Notes: generated from the letters alone by a model not told the origin. 64,000 nucleotides of DNA from Streptomyces graminofaciens (GCF_030294945.1 NZ_AP018448.1:186001-250000); one strand, 5' to 3'. Shown: positions 17,537 to 27,428, counted from the stretch's first letter. Translations and numbers: made by a program.

Positions 17537-18040
17537 TCAGGAGCTGACGATGCGGCGCACGTTGTCGACGGCACCGCAGCTTTCCTTCAGCTGACGCTCG
17601 CGCTCTTCCACAAACGCCTCGCCCAGTTCCTCGCGGCGCTCCATGGCCACGTTCTCGCGCGCTCCGTTGAGGATGGTGCGCTCCTCCTCGTCGGCGTGGT
17701 GGGTGACGGCCTGCACGAGATCTTCCAGCCTCTCGTCCCACTCCTGGGAGCCGACCTCGTCGACTTCCAGGAGTGCCAGGAGTGCCTTGTTGCCCTCCTC
17801 GTGCTCCTCCTCGCCGTGTTCCACCCCTTCGTCGTCGATCTTCTTGTAGCGCTTGAGGGCGGGATAGACCTTTGCCTCTTCCGCCAGTGCGTGCGCGATC
17901 AGCAGATCGGAGAATTCCCGCAAAGCGGCAGCTCGGTCGGCTTCGACGCTGCGCATCAGGCGAAAGAGCTCCTCCATCTTTCGGTGATCCTGGAGAATGA
18001 GTTCAACGACGTCTCGTGTCTCTGCCATGGGAATAGGCAT
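17537..18040 (-). CDS. Hemerythrin HHE domain protein
   Basis: About 167 residues. The four-helix hemerythrin-like bundle is shown by the metal-ligand spacing: LILQDHRKMEELFRLM (HxxxE), LLIAHALAEEAKVYPALKR, GEEEHEEGNKALLALLEV and LVQAVTHHADEEERTILNG. Such proteins bind a di-iron centre and act in oxygen, NO or iron handling. ATGs at 18043, 18040 and 18028 are all possible starts; the domain begins right after the last one. There is no membrane segment. It is monocistronic. Confidence 0.85.
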   Translation of the reverse strand: MPIPMAETRDVVELILQDHRKMEELFRLMRSVEADRAAALREFSDLLIAHALAEEAKVYPALKRYKKIDDEGVEHGEEEHEEGNKALLALLEVDEVGSQEWDERLEDLVQAVTHHADEEERTILNGARENVAMERREELGEAFVEERERQLKESCGAVDNVRRIVSS

Positions 18041-18043
18041 CAC

Positions 18044-18367
18044 TTTCGTGCGGGGGACCTTGCCGAAATCCTGCTACCCCATTCACTGGTGTTCAACAGG
18101 ACGGCCTGATCGCACAACGAGCAGAACCCTCGGACACCGGCCTGCGCAGCCTCACCGAGACAGCCCGCCAAGGCGTCGGCATGAATGTGCACGACCTGCG
18201 CGAACTGTCCTCATCCGCCAACTGGACGCCGCCTACCCCTGCGACCGCGCCCTGTTTCTCGTCCGGCCCGCGTAACACTGCGGCCAACCGCTCCTGATCA
18301 GTACCAGGGATGGCCCCCTCTTCAACACCTGCCCGGCCGGCGTGCTCACGTTCGGCTTCCTCGGCCT
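18044..18367. other. 324-bp region without a supported gene
   Basis: I see nothing recognisable on either strand beyond short open frames. Confidence 0.35.
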
Positions 18368-18895
18368 AGCGGGCATTCACGCGCACGCCGTAGGCGCGGT
18401 AATCGTCGCGGTTGTCGAGGCTCTGCCAGGTCTAGGGGTCGTAGCGCCACCAGAGGGGCGCGTGCGGGCCCTGCGCGGTGAGCCGGCGCAAGGTGGTGGT
18501 CAGAGCTGCGGCACCTTGTGGTTGATAGTCGCGGTAGCTCTCCGGACGCGCTCCCTCGCGTGAGCAGGACTGCGGGGCGCGGACCGCGGGCGGTGCGCGG
18601 TGCGCGCCCGAACGATGTCGACGTAGGACTGCGAGCTGAAGCCTCGTATGACCAGCACCGGGATGCCGAGGGCGGCGAGCCAGTCGGTGAACATGCGGCG
18701 CAGGGTGTCCTCATGGGCATCGAAGGGACGGTACGGAGGCTCTGATGCGGGCAGTGGACGTCGAGCCCCGTGACCAGACGGGGCGGGCGGCGTACAGGAC
18801 CAGACGTCGCCACTCCCCCGTGCTGTCCTGGTACAGGAGGCCCGTTCGTTGCGCGGGCCAGGCAAGTGTGGGATGTGCCGTCAGTTGCCTGGCCA
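18368..18895 (-). pseudogene. Decayed accessory-gene remnants (two fragments)
   Basis: The right part reads TGEWRRLVLYAARPVWSRGS and then, in another frame, LAALGIPVLVIRGFSSQSYV, which resembles actinobacterial phage-linked proteins with a Toprim-like core. The left part reads ALTTTLRRLTAQGPHAPLWW followed by RYDP, an in-frame TAG at 18431-18433, and TWQSLDNRDDYRAYGVRVNA, the tail of another small accessory protein. Frameshifts and the stop show both are dead. Confidence 0.4.
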
Positions 18896-18896
18896 G

Positions 18897-19625
18897 TCAC
18901 ATGCCGAGCACCCGTCGGGTCTCGGCGGCGATCTGCTGGGTCTCGCCGGTTGCGACCACGAAAACCGGGACACCTCTCCCCGCCCGACCGATGCGTCGGA
19001 GGCCTTCCCGCATCAAATCGTCCAGTTCGGGGACGAGCAGCCCGCCTCGTACACCGAGAACAGTCAGGGCCGAGCAGATCTCCTCGCGTACCTCGGGTTG
19101 GTCTTCGCCGATCTCCCCGGTGAAGGCCAGCGCGTCCAGCCGGTCCAGCGAGGCGGCCATCGAGGCGATGCCCCTGCGGCAGCTGAGTGGTGAACGTCGC
19201 CAGCGCCAACGCGGCCGCGGCATCACCCTCCGCGCGGCGCGCACCAGGTCCCGGGTGTCTCCCGAGGTACCGGAGAGGCCGAGCAGACCGGAATGCCGGT
19301 GGAGTGTGTCATCCAGTTCGTCCGTGCTCAGACCGTGCCGCCGCTGCAGCCACAGCAGCGCGCCGGGGTCGAGGCTGCCGCTGCGCCGGCTCATCACCAG
19401 GCCTTCCAGCGGAGTGAGGCCCATGGTGGTGTCCACGCTGCGTCCGTTCCGGACGGCGCAGGCCGAGCAGCCGCCGCCCAGGTGCACGAGCACGACCTGG
19501 AGGTTGTCGACGGGTCGGCCCAGAGCCTGCGCCGCCCTCTGCAGTGCCCACGAGTAGGAAAGCCCGTGGAAGCCGTACCGGCGCAGCCCGTATTCGGCTC
19601 GCCATCGCTCCGGCACGGCGTACGT
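18897..19625 (-). pseudogene. ackA: Acetate kinase, C-terminal part, frameshifted
   Basis: Acetate kinase motifs are unmistakable: RRYGFHGLSYSWALQRAAQA, VVLVHLGGGCSACAVRNGRS, VDTTMGLTPLEGLVMSRRSG and LGLSGTSGDTRDLVRAARR. The N-terminal about 150 residues with the first phosphate-binding motif are absent. Near 19190-19200 a frameshift occurs; the other frame supplies ALATFTTQL and the first frame resumes at RRGIASMAASLDRLDALAFT to the stop. The right border runs directly, in frame, into a FUSC-type protein, so a deletion joined two genes. AckA normally makes ATP and acetate from acetyl phosphate; this copy cannot. Confidence 0.8.
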
Positions 19626-20801
19626 GCGCGCCGGTGCCGAGATAGCCGAGCGTGGCCACCGCCGCCAGGCGGACGGCGTGCCGGAACACGGGCGAGTCCC
19701 GGCGCAGCTCACGGCGGACCGCCCGGACGACGACCGGGAGCAGCCGGAACATGGTCGGGCGCACCAGGAACTGGGCGCTCGCGGGGCCGGACGGCGTAGG
19801 CGCCTTGTCGCGCGCGCCGCCGCACCCGGTGATCTCCAACGTCTCGATGAGTAGTTCCACGAGCCCTTCGGCGGCCTGCCGGGCGGGCCCCTCCAGCACC
19901 TCGCCCTCCTCGTCGACGCGCAGTACCTCCGCGCTCCTGGGCGGCACCTCGACGGGAGTGCCGCGGCGGATCGAACGGGCGGCCGTGTCCAGGACGTCGG
20001 CGGCCGCGTTGAGCAACTCGTGTGCGCGGTCCCGCCCGGATCCCTCCGCCGGGGCGCCGACGTCCGGGTCGGCGAGCGCGGCGACGACCGGCAGAATGCG
20101 CTCGGCGAGGCCTCGGGGCCGTGGAGGACGGCGGGGCGGGTGCGGGCCTGTGAGGGCGTTACGGCGGCCGCGTCCCGGGCGGTCATCAACGGCTCCGGGT
20201 CGAACGGGGCGGTCGGGTCGTGCCGCAGCCGGCGGGCGTGGTCCGCCACGGCGGCCAGGGCGTCGGCGAGCGCGTCACGATGCGCCCCCCAGCGGCGGAT
20301 CGGGAACAGCAGGATCAGCACGGCCTGTGCCACGCCTCCGAGCGCGATGACCCCGGCGTGTTCCAGGGCTCGTCCGACGCTGGTGGGCAGGGTGATGGTC
20401 ACCAGCATGCTGCCGACCGTCGTCGCTGCGACGATCCCAGCGGTCGATCCGAGGGCCCACGCCATCCCTGCGGCAAAGGCCCAAACAGCCAGCATCGGGA
20501 GGAACGTCACGAGTCGGCCGGCCACCAGGTAGCCCGCAAAGGTACTGAGCGCCAGGCCCGCGCCCGCGCCGAGCGCTATCACCTTGCGCGGACGCCAGGT
20601 GCGCTGGAAGGTGGCCGCACCCGCGGAGTAGGCACCGAGGGCGGCGGACGCGGCGTACGCAGGGGAGACCAGCCACAGCGCCGACCCGACGACGATCGCC
20701 ACCCCAGCAGCCGTACGCAGCGCGAGCAGGGGCTCCAGCCGCGCCTCCTCGATCGTGAGCCCGGATCGCACGACCTCCCCGAGGGCTCGCAGCCATCTCA
20801 C
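19626..20801 (-). pseudogene. FUSC-family aromatic-acid exporter, truncated and frameshifted
   Basis: From a GTG at 20801 the sequence gives the first FUSC membrane block (LLALRTAAGVAIVVGSALWL, AASAALGAYSAGAATFQRTW, VALGGVAQAVLILLFPIRR). A frameshift near 20120 (in a GGCCCC run) moves on to LAERILPVVAALADPDVGAP and a long helical linker, ending with VRLAAVATLGYLGTGAH, the start of the second membrane block. There it is fused to the middle of an acetate kinase gene. Intact relatives have about 650 residues. The lesions mean no transporter is made. Confidence 0.75.
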
Positions 20802-21223
20802 GAGGTGGACCCTGTCAGGATGCCCTGCCGGGTCTCGGCGGCCTGGTCGACGTGCGGCCGCCGGGCGGGGAAGCCGCCCGCACCTCCCAGGAACTGAGCA
20901 TCGGCGCATACGGGACACATCAGCATGTCGCCTCACCAGCCCCGGAGTCCGCCCCGCACCGCGTGCCCCGCGGGCTCTTCGCCACCAGCGTGACGAGCAT
21001 GGGTTCCACGGGCGGTGTCACCGGCCGATCGATGGCTGCGGCTTCAGGAGCGGGTTCGGTTCAGACCCGCCTGTCGAGTCGCGCCCGTCAGGCCGGTCGA
21101 GGGCCGCGGTCCGTCCTACCGGGCCGGGTCACCAGCGCTGCTTCAGCGCCGGCCGGAGCCGGGGTGATTGCCCCGGCCCCCGGTCTGGTCCGGGGAGACA
21201 GACGGACGGCGGCCCCGGGTTCC
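20802..21223. other. 422-bp region with a hairpin, no gene
   Basis: No coding sequence is supported. A hairpin at 21158-21177 (GCCGGGG, loop TGATTG, CCCCGGC) lies 47 bp beyond the dehydrogenase stop and may be its terminator. Confidence 0.5.
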
Positions 21224-22399
21224 TTATCGCTTGTGGCCGTTGCCGTGTCCGTCGGGATGCAGGACCACCTTGGTCCAGCCCTCGTCACGGGCGTCGAAGT
21301 GCTCATAGGCGGTGGGGGCCTCGTCCAGGCTGAGTTCGTGCGAGACGACGAAGCTCGGCTTCGCCTTCTCGCCTGCGATCAGATCCCGCAGCGCCCTGTT
21401 GTACTTCTTCACCGGGGCCTGCCCGGTGCCCATGCGCTGGCCCTTGAACCACATCATGCCGAAGTCGATCGGGACCTTGCCCTGCGCCTCCAGCTCGCCC
21501 TGGGCCTCTTCGCCGCCGGGGTCCTGGGGCAGGAACACACCCACCACTCCGATGTGGCCCGTGAACCTGACCGAGTCGATCAGGCCGTTGAGCGTGAGGC
21601 TGGCGTCCTCGTGTCCCTCGGGGTCGTGCGCCTGGTAACCGACGCACTCACAGCCGTTGTCGGCGCCCAGACCGAGGGTGGCTTCCTTGACGACCTCAGC
21701 CGGGTTCTGTTCAGCGGTGTTGATCGGGATGGCCCCGATCTCCTCCGCCTTGCGCAGCCGGTCGGGCTGGTGGTCGGCCACCCATACGCGTCCGGCGCCC
21801 TTGAGGAGGGCGGAGTAGGTCGCCATCAGCCCGACGGGACCGGCCCCGAAGACGATCGTCTGGTCGCCCGGTTTGACGCTGGCCATCTCGGTGGCGTGAT
21901 AGCCGGTGGGGAAGATGTCGGCGAGCATCACATAGTCGGTCTGCCGCTCGGCGGCGTCCTCACCCAGACGCAGCGCGTTGAAGTCGCCGTAGGGCACGCG
22001 CAGCAGTTCCGCCTGGCCGCCCTGGTACGGGCCCATGTCGGCGAATCCGTAAGCGGCTCCCGCGAGGGACGGTTCCGGCTGCATGGTCAGGCAGTAGTTG
22101 GTCAGTCCCCGCTCGCACTGCTTGCAGAAACCACAGGCGATGTTGAAGGGCAGAACCACATACTCGCCGACCTGGACCTTGCGGACGGCCGGGCCGACCT
22201 CCACGACCTGGCCCATGTTCTCGTGGCCCAGCGTGCGGCCGGACTCGAACGAGGTGCGGCCCTCGTACATGTGCAGGTCCGAACCGCAGATGTTGGTGGT
22301 GGTGATCTTGACGATAATGTCGCAGGGGTGCTCGATCTTCGCGTCCGGCACGTCCTTCACCGTGACCGTTCGCGGACCTTCGTATACGGCCGCTTTCAT
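21224..22399 (-). CDS. fdhA: Zinc-dependent alcohol dehydrogenase, glutathione-independent formaldehyde dehydrogenase type
   Basis: 391 residues. Medium-chain dehydrogenase features are all present: catalytic zinc site ICGSDLHMYEGR with LGHENMGQVVEVG, the structural zinc loop NIACGFCKQCERGLTNYC, and the NAD-binding GAGPVGLMATYSALLKGAG. The long insertion CVGYQAHDPEGHEDASLTLN and the C-terminal FGMMWFKGQRMGTGQAPVKK match the formaldehyde dismutase/dehydrogenase subgroup rather than simple alcohol dehydrogenases. It likely oxidises formaldehyde or short alcohols with NAD. The start at 22399 has AAGGGATC before it. The gene is monocistronic. Confidence 0.85.
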   Translation of the reverse strand: MKAAVYEGPRTVTVKDVPDAKIEHPCDIIVKITTTNICGSDLHMYEGRTSFESGRTLGHENMGQVVEVGPAVRKVQVGEYVVLPFNIACGFCKQCERGLTNYCLTMQPEPSLAGAAYGFADMGPYQGGQAELLRVPYGDFNALRLGEDAAERQTDYVMLADIFPTGYHATEMASVKPGDQTIVFGAGPVGLMATYSALLKGAGRVWVADHQPDRLRKAEEIGAIPINTAEQNPAEVVKEATLGLGADNGCECVGYQAHDPEGHEDASLTLNGLIDSVRFTGHIGVVGVFLPQDPGGEEAQGELEAQGKVPIDFGMMWFKGQRMGTGQAPVKKYNRALRDLIAGEKAKPSFVVSHELSLDEAPTAYEHFDARDEGWTKVVLHPDGHGNGHKR

Positions 22400-22710
22400 G
22401 AGTGCGATCCCTTGGTGTCGCGGCATGACCGCACCACGGCGGTGATCGAGACGGAGCCTCACTCCCGGGAGTTGAACACCTGGGGGTTGGTGGGACGCGG
22501 GCCGTGGCCCCGGCATGCCTGTACGGGTCGTTCACCCGGTTCGGGTGCAACGGCGCCGTCGGCGGCCTGCGACGCAGCGTTCCGGCGCTCCGGCGGCGTG
22601 CCGTCCGGGTCCCCGTCGGCCCCGACGCGAAACGAACACGCGCCCATCGATCAGCGAAATCTTCCTGTCCGGACGACCACCGACGTATCTCCCACTCGGG
22701 CCGGGCCCGG

Positions 22711-23832
22711 CTAGTCATCGTGGTCGTCTTGGAGCATGTTGCGACGTTCCTGTTCGCGCTTGGAGTAGGCGGCTGCCCGGATCGCCTCGTCGCTCTCCAA
22801 GCCAGATCCCAGCGCGCCGCCCACGGTGGCGACCGAAGCGACGAACCAGGCCAACGTCCAGTACTCTTCCGCGCGCAGGGGGTTTCGCGTCATGGAAGCG
22901 AACACTTGGTCGTTGAGGATGAACAGCGCCCACACCCAGTTGATGACCAGCAAACCCACGTAGCAGATAAGCACCCCGATACTGACGGTGACGACCGTCG
23001 AGGCGTTGTAGAGCCGCGCCCTCCGCCTCGCCTCCGGGGAGCTCTCTGCTGATCGATGCCACAGATCCGCGTCCACGATCAGCCAACCGATCATGAGCGC
23101 GACAGACCCGACCGTGGCGATCACGAGGCGTGGCGCGCTCAGGGACGCGGCCAGGCTCCAGACGGTGGAGTTCACGGTGGCGACCGCTCCCGTGGCGAGT
23201 GCGGCCGCCAGGGCTTTCGACAAGCCCGGCACCAGCCGCCACGGCCGGTTGGCACGGACCATACCGGCGAGCACCCGCAGGTAACCGCGCGGCCCGCTAA
23301 CGACATACCGAAGATCGTCGGTCTCCTTCTCACCGATCGGGCCCGGACGAATAGGCGCGAGACGATTGACGAAGGGCCCCAGAAGCGGGTGACTTCGCGG
23401 AGGTCCTTCAGCCTCAGTGGTTTGCGGACCTGCCAAGCCAAGCACAGCTTCTTCGACGGCCCGCCGGGCCCTCGTCTGGAGCCGCAGGCCCCCCAGTGAA
23501 GGAAGAGAGAGCAGCGCCATGCCGTGTTCGTGGCTCAGATTCACAGCGAGCTTGCGCCCGTGTGAGTGCAGCGGAAGGTCGGTGAGGGCCACGACGATGT
23601 CCCAGTTCTCCGCACTCCCACGGTCCATGATCCGGCGCATCAGGGTGGGCGGGTCCTCCGTCCCCGAGGTGAAGGGCTCACTGACCACCTCGACGTCGAA
23701 CCGTCGCTCCTGGTCCGACTTGTCGGCGAGCCGAGCAGAAAGTGTCCGGGCCATGCGCTGCGCGATCTCCGTCGGCGCGTCCGGATCCGCCAGGAGAGCC
23801 ACGACCGTAACGTCTTGAGACGACACCCGCAC
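22711..23832 (-). CDS. Membrane protein of unknown function with a soluble N-terminal domain
   Basis: 373 residues. Residues 1-130 form a soluble alpha/beta domain (VTVVALLADPDAPTEIAQRM, WDIVVALTDLPLHSHGRKLA) that looks Rossmann-like. After a linker come four hydrophobic segments at about 205-225, 233-252, 280-305 and 322-345 (LVIATVGSVALMIGWLIVDA, GVLICYVGLLVINWVWALFI). The charged C-terminus SKREQERRNMLQDDHDD is cytoplasmic. I do not recognise a named family with known function. It lies 311 bp upstream of, and on the same strand as, the formaldehyde dehydrogenase; that gap shows nothing else. Confidence 0.7.
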   Translation of the reverse strand: MRVSSQDVTVVALLADPDAPTEIAQRMARTLSARLADKSDQERRFDVEVVSEPFTSGTEDPPTLMRRIMDRGSAENWDIVVALTDLPLHSHGRKLAVNLSHEHGMALLSLPSLGGLRLQTRARRAVEEAVLGLAGPQTTEAEGPPRSHPLLGPFVNRLAPIRPGPIGEKETDDLRYVVSGPRGYLRVLAGMVRANRPWRLVPGLSKALAAALATGAVATVNSTVWSLAASLSAPRLVIATVGSVALMIGWLIVDADLWHRSAESSPEARRRARLYNASTVVTVSIGVLICYVGLLVINWVWALFILNDQVFASMTRNPLRAEEYWTLAWFVASVATVGGALGSGLESDEAIRAAAYSKREQERRNMLQDDHDD

Positions 23833-24499
23833 GACTGGCCCCTCCTCGCCGACTGCCCCGCAAGTGCCCAGGATGCCCCCGAGGTAACGTCGACGCCGCG
23901 TGACACGCTGGCCTCCGCCAGCAGGTGCAGGCGGTCCGGCAGATCTCCTCGGCTTCCCAGCACAGGGCCCGCTCCCCCCACCGGGCCACGATCGCGTGCG
24001 TCACCGCGAACACCCGCTCCGCCTCGGCACGCACCGCACGCCGCGCGACCAACCACCCCGCTCCGGTGCCAGGCCCGGAGCGGGAGTCCGAAAAACCCAG
24101 AACGCCTGCGAGGCATAGCACTACGTCCTGCCCTGCATCGGGGCGGCTGGCAGGCGGGATGGTCCGCGTCAACCGGCCGGCCCTTGCTGTTGTTCCCCCG
24201 CCTTTCCCAAGCGCTCCCTGGCGTGTGCGGCGGCACCGCGGCGTTCGGCCTCATCAGCAGCAACGTCTGGGGGGCGCCCTCAACGTGGGTCGCTCCCGCG
24301 ACGCGGTGTTCCCCCTGCTGTCGATCCGCACACCCGTCCGAACTCCTCGGGCAGTCGGACGCCCGGGCCTGGCAGGGCAATACAGGGAAGCTAATTGGGC
24401 CCGACATGCGCATGGCTTCGCGCACCCCGTCGGCCAGGCTGACTGGGAAGTCCAGGGGGCCGGGGGCCACCCCGGCGTCCGCAGCCGGAGGTTACCGTC
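23833..24499. other. 667-bp region without a supported gene
   Basis: This stretch lies between the membrane protein gene and DUF1931. Open frames on both strands lack coding character. A short minus-strand run (VFAVTHAIVARWGERALCWE, near 23960-24030) looks coding-like but has no clear limits. The promoter of the DUF1931 gene must lie near the right end. Confidence 0.4.
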
Positions 24500-25015
24500 A
24501 TGACCGTGATGTCCATCGCCAGGTTCGAAAGGTTCTTCCGCGCGGCCGCGGGGCTGGACGTCGACAAGAACGATCTCAAGCGCTACAGCGACTTCGTCGA
24601 CGCCAAGCTCTACGATCTGCTGACCGTCGCCCAGGCCACTGCCAAGGCCAATGGGCGCGACGTCATCCGGACCTGCGACCTACCGATCACAAAAGGTCTG
24701 CAGGAGAGCATTCATCACTTCCGGAAGATCGACCAGCAAGTAGAACTCAAGCCGATCCTGGAGCAGATCGCCACCCACCCCGCTCTGGACCGCACGCCCG
24801 ACGAGGAGACCGAGGCGGCCTATCCGGACATCGTCGGCGGGCTCAGCCCGGCCCTTGCCCAGAACTACGCCCGTGCATTCGACCGCGAGGACCAGGCGGA
24901 CATGGGCCGACGAGCACCGCTGCATCTGCTCCCCCTTCGGCTGCTGCGCACCTGGCGTATGCGGCGCCGAAAGGAAGCCGGCGGGGAGGCAGGTACCGCG
25001 TCTCCGCCGCCGTGA
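24500..25015 (+). CDS. DUF1931 histone-fold-like protein with an altered C-terminus
   Basis: 171 residues from an ATG with GGAGG eight bases upstream. DUF1931 features are clear: FERFFRAAAGLDVDKNDLKR, YDLLTVAQATAKANGRDVIR, DLPITKGLQESIHHF and the second half VELKPILEQIATHPALDRTP. The family has a double histone fold and may bind DNA; its function is unsettled. Members usually end after about 145 residues; here the last about 40 residues (MGRRAPLHLLPLRLLRTWRM onward) are arginine-rich and unlike the family, which suggests a frameshift or late truncation followed by read-through. Confidence 0.75.
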   Translation: MTVMSIARFERFFRAAAGLDVDKNDLKRYSDFVDAKLYDLLTVAQATAKANGRDVIRTCDLPITKGLQESIHHFRKIDQQVELKPILEQIATHPALDRTPDEETEAAYPDIVGGLSPALAQNYARAFDREDQADMGRRAPLHLLPLRLLRTWRMRRRKEAGGEAGTASPPP

Positions 25016-25068
25016 GGGGGTGCGGACGTCGTTCATGAGTCACTCGGTGTCGAGCCTCGCCGGCCCGG

Positions 25069-25100
25069 CCGCGGTGCCGGACGTGCGTCCGGAACCGCGG
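25069..25100. terminator. Hairpin between convergent DUF1931 and hsp20 genes
   Basis: CCGCGGTGCCGGA at 25069-25081 pairs with TCCGGAACCGCGG at 25088-25100 (12 of 13 pairs, 6-base loop). It stands 54 bp after the DUF1931 stop and 11 bp from the hsp20 stop, and can serve both. Confidence 0.75.
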
Positions 25101-25110
25101 CGTTCGGGTC

Positions 25111-25605
25111 TCAGCCCTTGCTCTCGGTGCTTTCACTCTCGCTGATCTCGATGTGCCGGGGCTTTGCGACCTCGGCCTTGGGGACGGTGACGGTGAGGAC
25201 TCCGTCCGAGATCCGCGCATCGATCTTTTCGGTGTCAACCTCTCCGGGCAGCCGCAGCCGGTACTCGAAGGATCCGGTGCGGCGGGTGCTCCGGCGCAGG
25301 ACGCCTTTGCGTTCCTTCTCCTTGATCTCTCCGGTGACCACCAGCTCCTGGCCGTTCGCTTCGACGTTGATGTCCTTCTTCTTGACGCCGGGGAGTTCGA
25401 TCTCGACGTGGAAGGCGTCGTCGGACTCCGTGACATCCGCCAGGGGTGTCCACGCGCCTGCGGGGGCAGCACCTCCCACCGTGGATTCCATCAGCCCGCT
25501 CATCTCGCTGAGCAGTTGCTCGAACTCCGTCAGCGGATTGCGTGCCCAGCCAACGGGCCTGTCCTGCAGCGCGCCACCGCGGTGGCGCCGGACGGGCGTG
25601 GCCAT
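25111..25605 (-). CDS. Small heat-shock protein, Hsp20/alpha-crystallin family
   Basis: 164 residues. The alpha-crystallin domain spans about residues 50-150: WTPLADVTESDDAFHVEIEL, PGVKKKDINVEANGQELVVT, FEYRLRLPGEVDTEKIDARI and SDGVLTVTVPKAEVAKPRHI, ending in the usual charged tail. It acts as an ATP-independent holdase that keeps unfolding proteins for DnaK/ClpB. The ATG at 25605 is chosen over that at 25611 because AAGGAGG then has an eight-base spacing. It is the last gene of the chaperone operon, 41 bp after the cNMP/FAD oxidoreductase, with a hairpin terminator behind it. Confidence 0.92.
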   Translation of the reverse strand: MATPVRRHRGGALQDRPVGWARNPLTEFEQLLSEMSGLMESTVGGAAPAGAWTPLADVTESDDAFHVEIELPGVKKKDINVEANGQELVVTGEIKEKERKGVLRRSTRRTGSFEYRLRLPGEVDTEKIDARISDGVLTVTVPKAEVAKPRHIEISESESTESKG

Positions 25606-25646
25606 TGCCATCGCCTCCTTCTCGTGATTTCGTCGCCCGCTGGGCG

Positions 25647-27428
25647 TCATGCAAGCCAAGCGGACTGTTTCGGACGGGTGTGCGGGGAGGTGTCGGTGCC
25701 GCCGGGCGCGGCCGTGTGGCCCAGGTAGCGGTGCACGAAGTGGATGCTCATCGCGCCTTCGCCGACCGCGGAGGCCACGCGCTTCACCGAGCCGCTGCGG
25801 AGGTCGCCGGCGGCGAAGACGCCGGGCAGGCTGGTTTCCAACGTCAGGCAGTCGCGGCCCTGGCTCTGCCACAGTTCGGGAACGGAGCAGGCCTGCGCCT
25901 CCGCGCCGGTGAGCACGAAGCCGCGCGCGTCGAGGGCGAGCACGCCGGACAGCCAATCGGTGTGCGGGTCAGCGCCGGTGAAGACGAACAGGGCCCGCAC
26001 CTCGAGGTGGCGGTGCTCGCCCGTACGGTGGTCGACCACGGTGACCGCTTCCAGCGTCTTGTCGCCGAGTGCCTCGGTCATCTCGGTGTGCAGCAGTACG
26101 CGCACCCGCGGGTGGCGCTCGATCTGTTCGATCAGGTAGCGGGACATGTGCGCCTCGAGGCTCGGCCCGCGGACGAGCAGATACACCTGCGGTGCGTACC
26201 CGGCCAGGAAGAGCACGGCCTGGCCCGCGGAGTTGCCGCCGCCGACCACCGCCACGGGGTCGGTACGGCACTGCTGGGCCTCGTAGACGGTCGCCGAGTA
26301 GTGGACGCTTGAGCCCTCCAACGGCTCGATGCCGGGCACACGGAGGCGGCGGTAGCGGGCGCCGGTGGCCAGGACGACGGTGCGGGCGGTGACCTCGCTG
26401 CCGTCGGCGAACCCGACGGCGTAGTGGTCGTCCCGCCGTTCGAGCCGGGCCGCTTCCGCCGGGACGCTGATCCGGGCGCCGAACTTTTCGGCCTGGAGCA
26501 CGGCGCGCTCGGTGAGTTCGGCGCCGGAGATGCCGGAAGGGAAGCCGAGCAGATTCTCGATACGGGAGGACGTCCCGGCCTGGCCGCCGGTGGCCATCGC
26601 CTCGACCACGGTCGTGCTGAGGCCCTCCGAGGCGGCGTTCACCGCGGCCGCGAGACCGGCCGGACCCGAGCCGACGATGAGGAGATCGCCGCGGCCGTTG
26701 CCCGGTTCCAGGGCCGGCAGGCCGATGAACCGGGCCAGTTCGGCGTTGCTCGGATTGCGCAGCAGGGTCGTGTCCCGCCAGATCACCAGCGGCGTCTGCT
26801 GCGGACCGACCCCGAAGCGACGCAGCAGCGCCTCGGCCTCCTCGTCCGTCTCCAGATCGATCCAGCGGTGGGGCAGCCGGTTGCGGGCGGCGAACTCGCG
26901 CAGCCGCCGGGTGTCGGGCGAGTAGCGCGAGCCGATGATGCGGAACCCGGCGCCCTGCCCGACGAGCAGAGCCCGGCGGCCCAGGCAGGCGCGCAGCACC
27001 ACATCGCCAAGGGCGGAGTCCCGGGTCACCAGGTCACGCAGCTGATCCATGGACAGGGCGAGGACCTCGCCGGGGTCCCTGACCACGGCGGTGTAGAAGG
27101 CCACCTGTCCGTTCAGAAGGCCGAGTTCGCCAATGAAGCGGCCAGGGCCGTGCACACGCAGCAGGCGTTCGCCGGGCGTGCCGTAACCCTCGACGATGGC
27201 GAGCGAACCACTGAGGACGACATAGAACATCTCGCACCGCTCGCCCTCCCGGATCAGCACGTCACCGGCGTCGACCGCGCGCCGCCGGCCATGCTGGGCC
27301 AGGCGGGCGATCTGGTCATCCGCCAGGCGGGGATAGGCGCCGTAGACGTCAGGGGTCTCGAAGGGGACGCTCTCCTCCGCCTCGTCCGGCACAGGCGCTG
27401 CGCCGGGCCGCGTCTCGTCGCCGGGCAT
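25647..27428 (-). CDS. Cyclic-nucleotide-binding domain fused to a glutaredoxin-like and a thioredoxin-reductase-like FAD domain
   Basis: 593 residues in three parts. Residues about 30-150 are a cNMP-binding beta barrel; the phosphate cassette reads RFIGELGLLNGQVAFYTA, keeping GEL but lacking the arginine that normally binds the cyclic phosphate. Residues about 160-238 look like a glutaredoxin/thioredoxin fold (FRIIGSRYSPDTRRLREF, QTPLVIWRDTTLLRNPS) in which the usual CPYC cysteines are absent. Residues 245-565 are a thioredoxin-reductase-like fold with FAD motif LLIVGSGPAGLAAAVNAASE and NADPH motif VAVVGGGNSAGQAVLFLAG, but the redox CxxC is replaced around HYSATVYEAQQC. It probably transfers electrons to another partner. 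Its start overlaps the UBP zinc-finger stop (TGATG). Confidence 0.88.
   Translation of the reverse strand: MPGDETRPGAAPVPDEAEESVPFETPDVYGAYPRLADDQIARLAQHGRRRAVDAGDVLIREGERCEMFYVVLSGSLAIVEGYGTPGERLLRVHGPGRFIGELGLLNGQVAFYTAVVRDPGEVLALSMDQLRDLVTRDSALGDVVLRACLGRRALLVGQGAGFRIIGSRYSPDTRRLREFAARNRLPHRWIDLETDEEAEALLRRFGVGPQQTPLVIWRDTTLLRNPSNAELARFIGLPALEPGNGRGDLLIVGSGPAGLAAAVNAASEGLSTTVVEAMATGGQAGTSSRIENLLGFPSGISGAELTERAVLQAEKFGARISVPAEAARLERRDDHYAVGFADGSEVTARTVVLATGARYRRLRVPGIEPLEGSSVHYSATVYEAQQCRTDPVAVVGGGNSAGQAVLFLAGYAPQVYLLVRGPSLEAHMSRYLIEQIERHPRVRVLLHTEMTEALGDKTLEAVTVVDHRTGEHRHLEVRALFVFTGADPHTDWLSGVLALDARGFVLTGAEAQACSVPELWQSQGRDCLTLETSLPGVFAAGDLRSGSVKRVASAVGEGAMSIHFVHRYLGHTAAPGGTDTSPHTRPKQSAWLA

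Noticed and set aside
23678..24172. Minus-strand frame with the run VFAVTHAIVARWGERALCWE
   Set aside because: Only about 40 residues look coding-like; the rest is arginine/glycine-rich shadow sequence, with no start or family.
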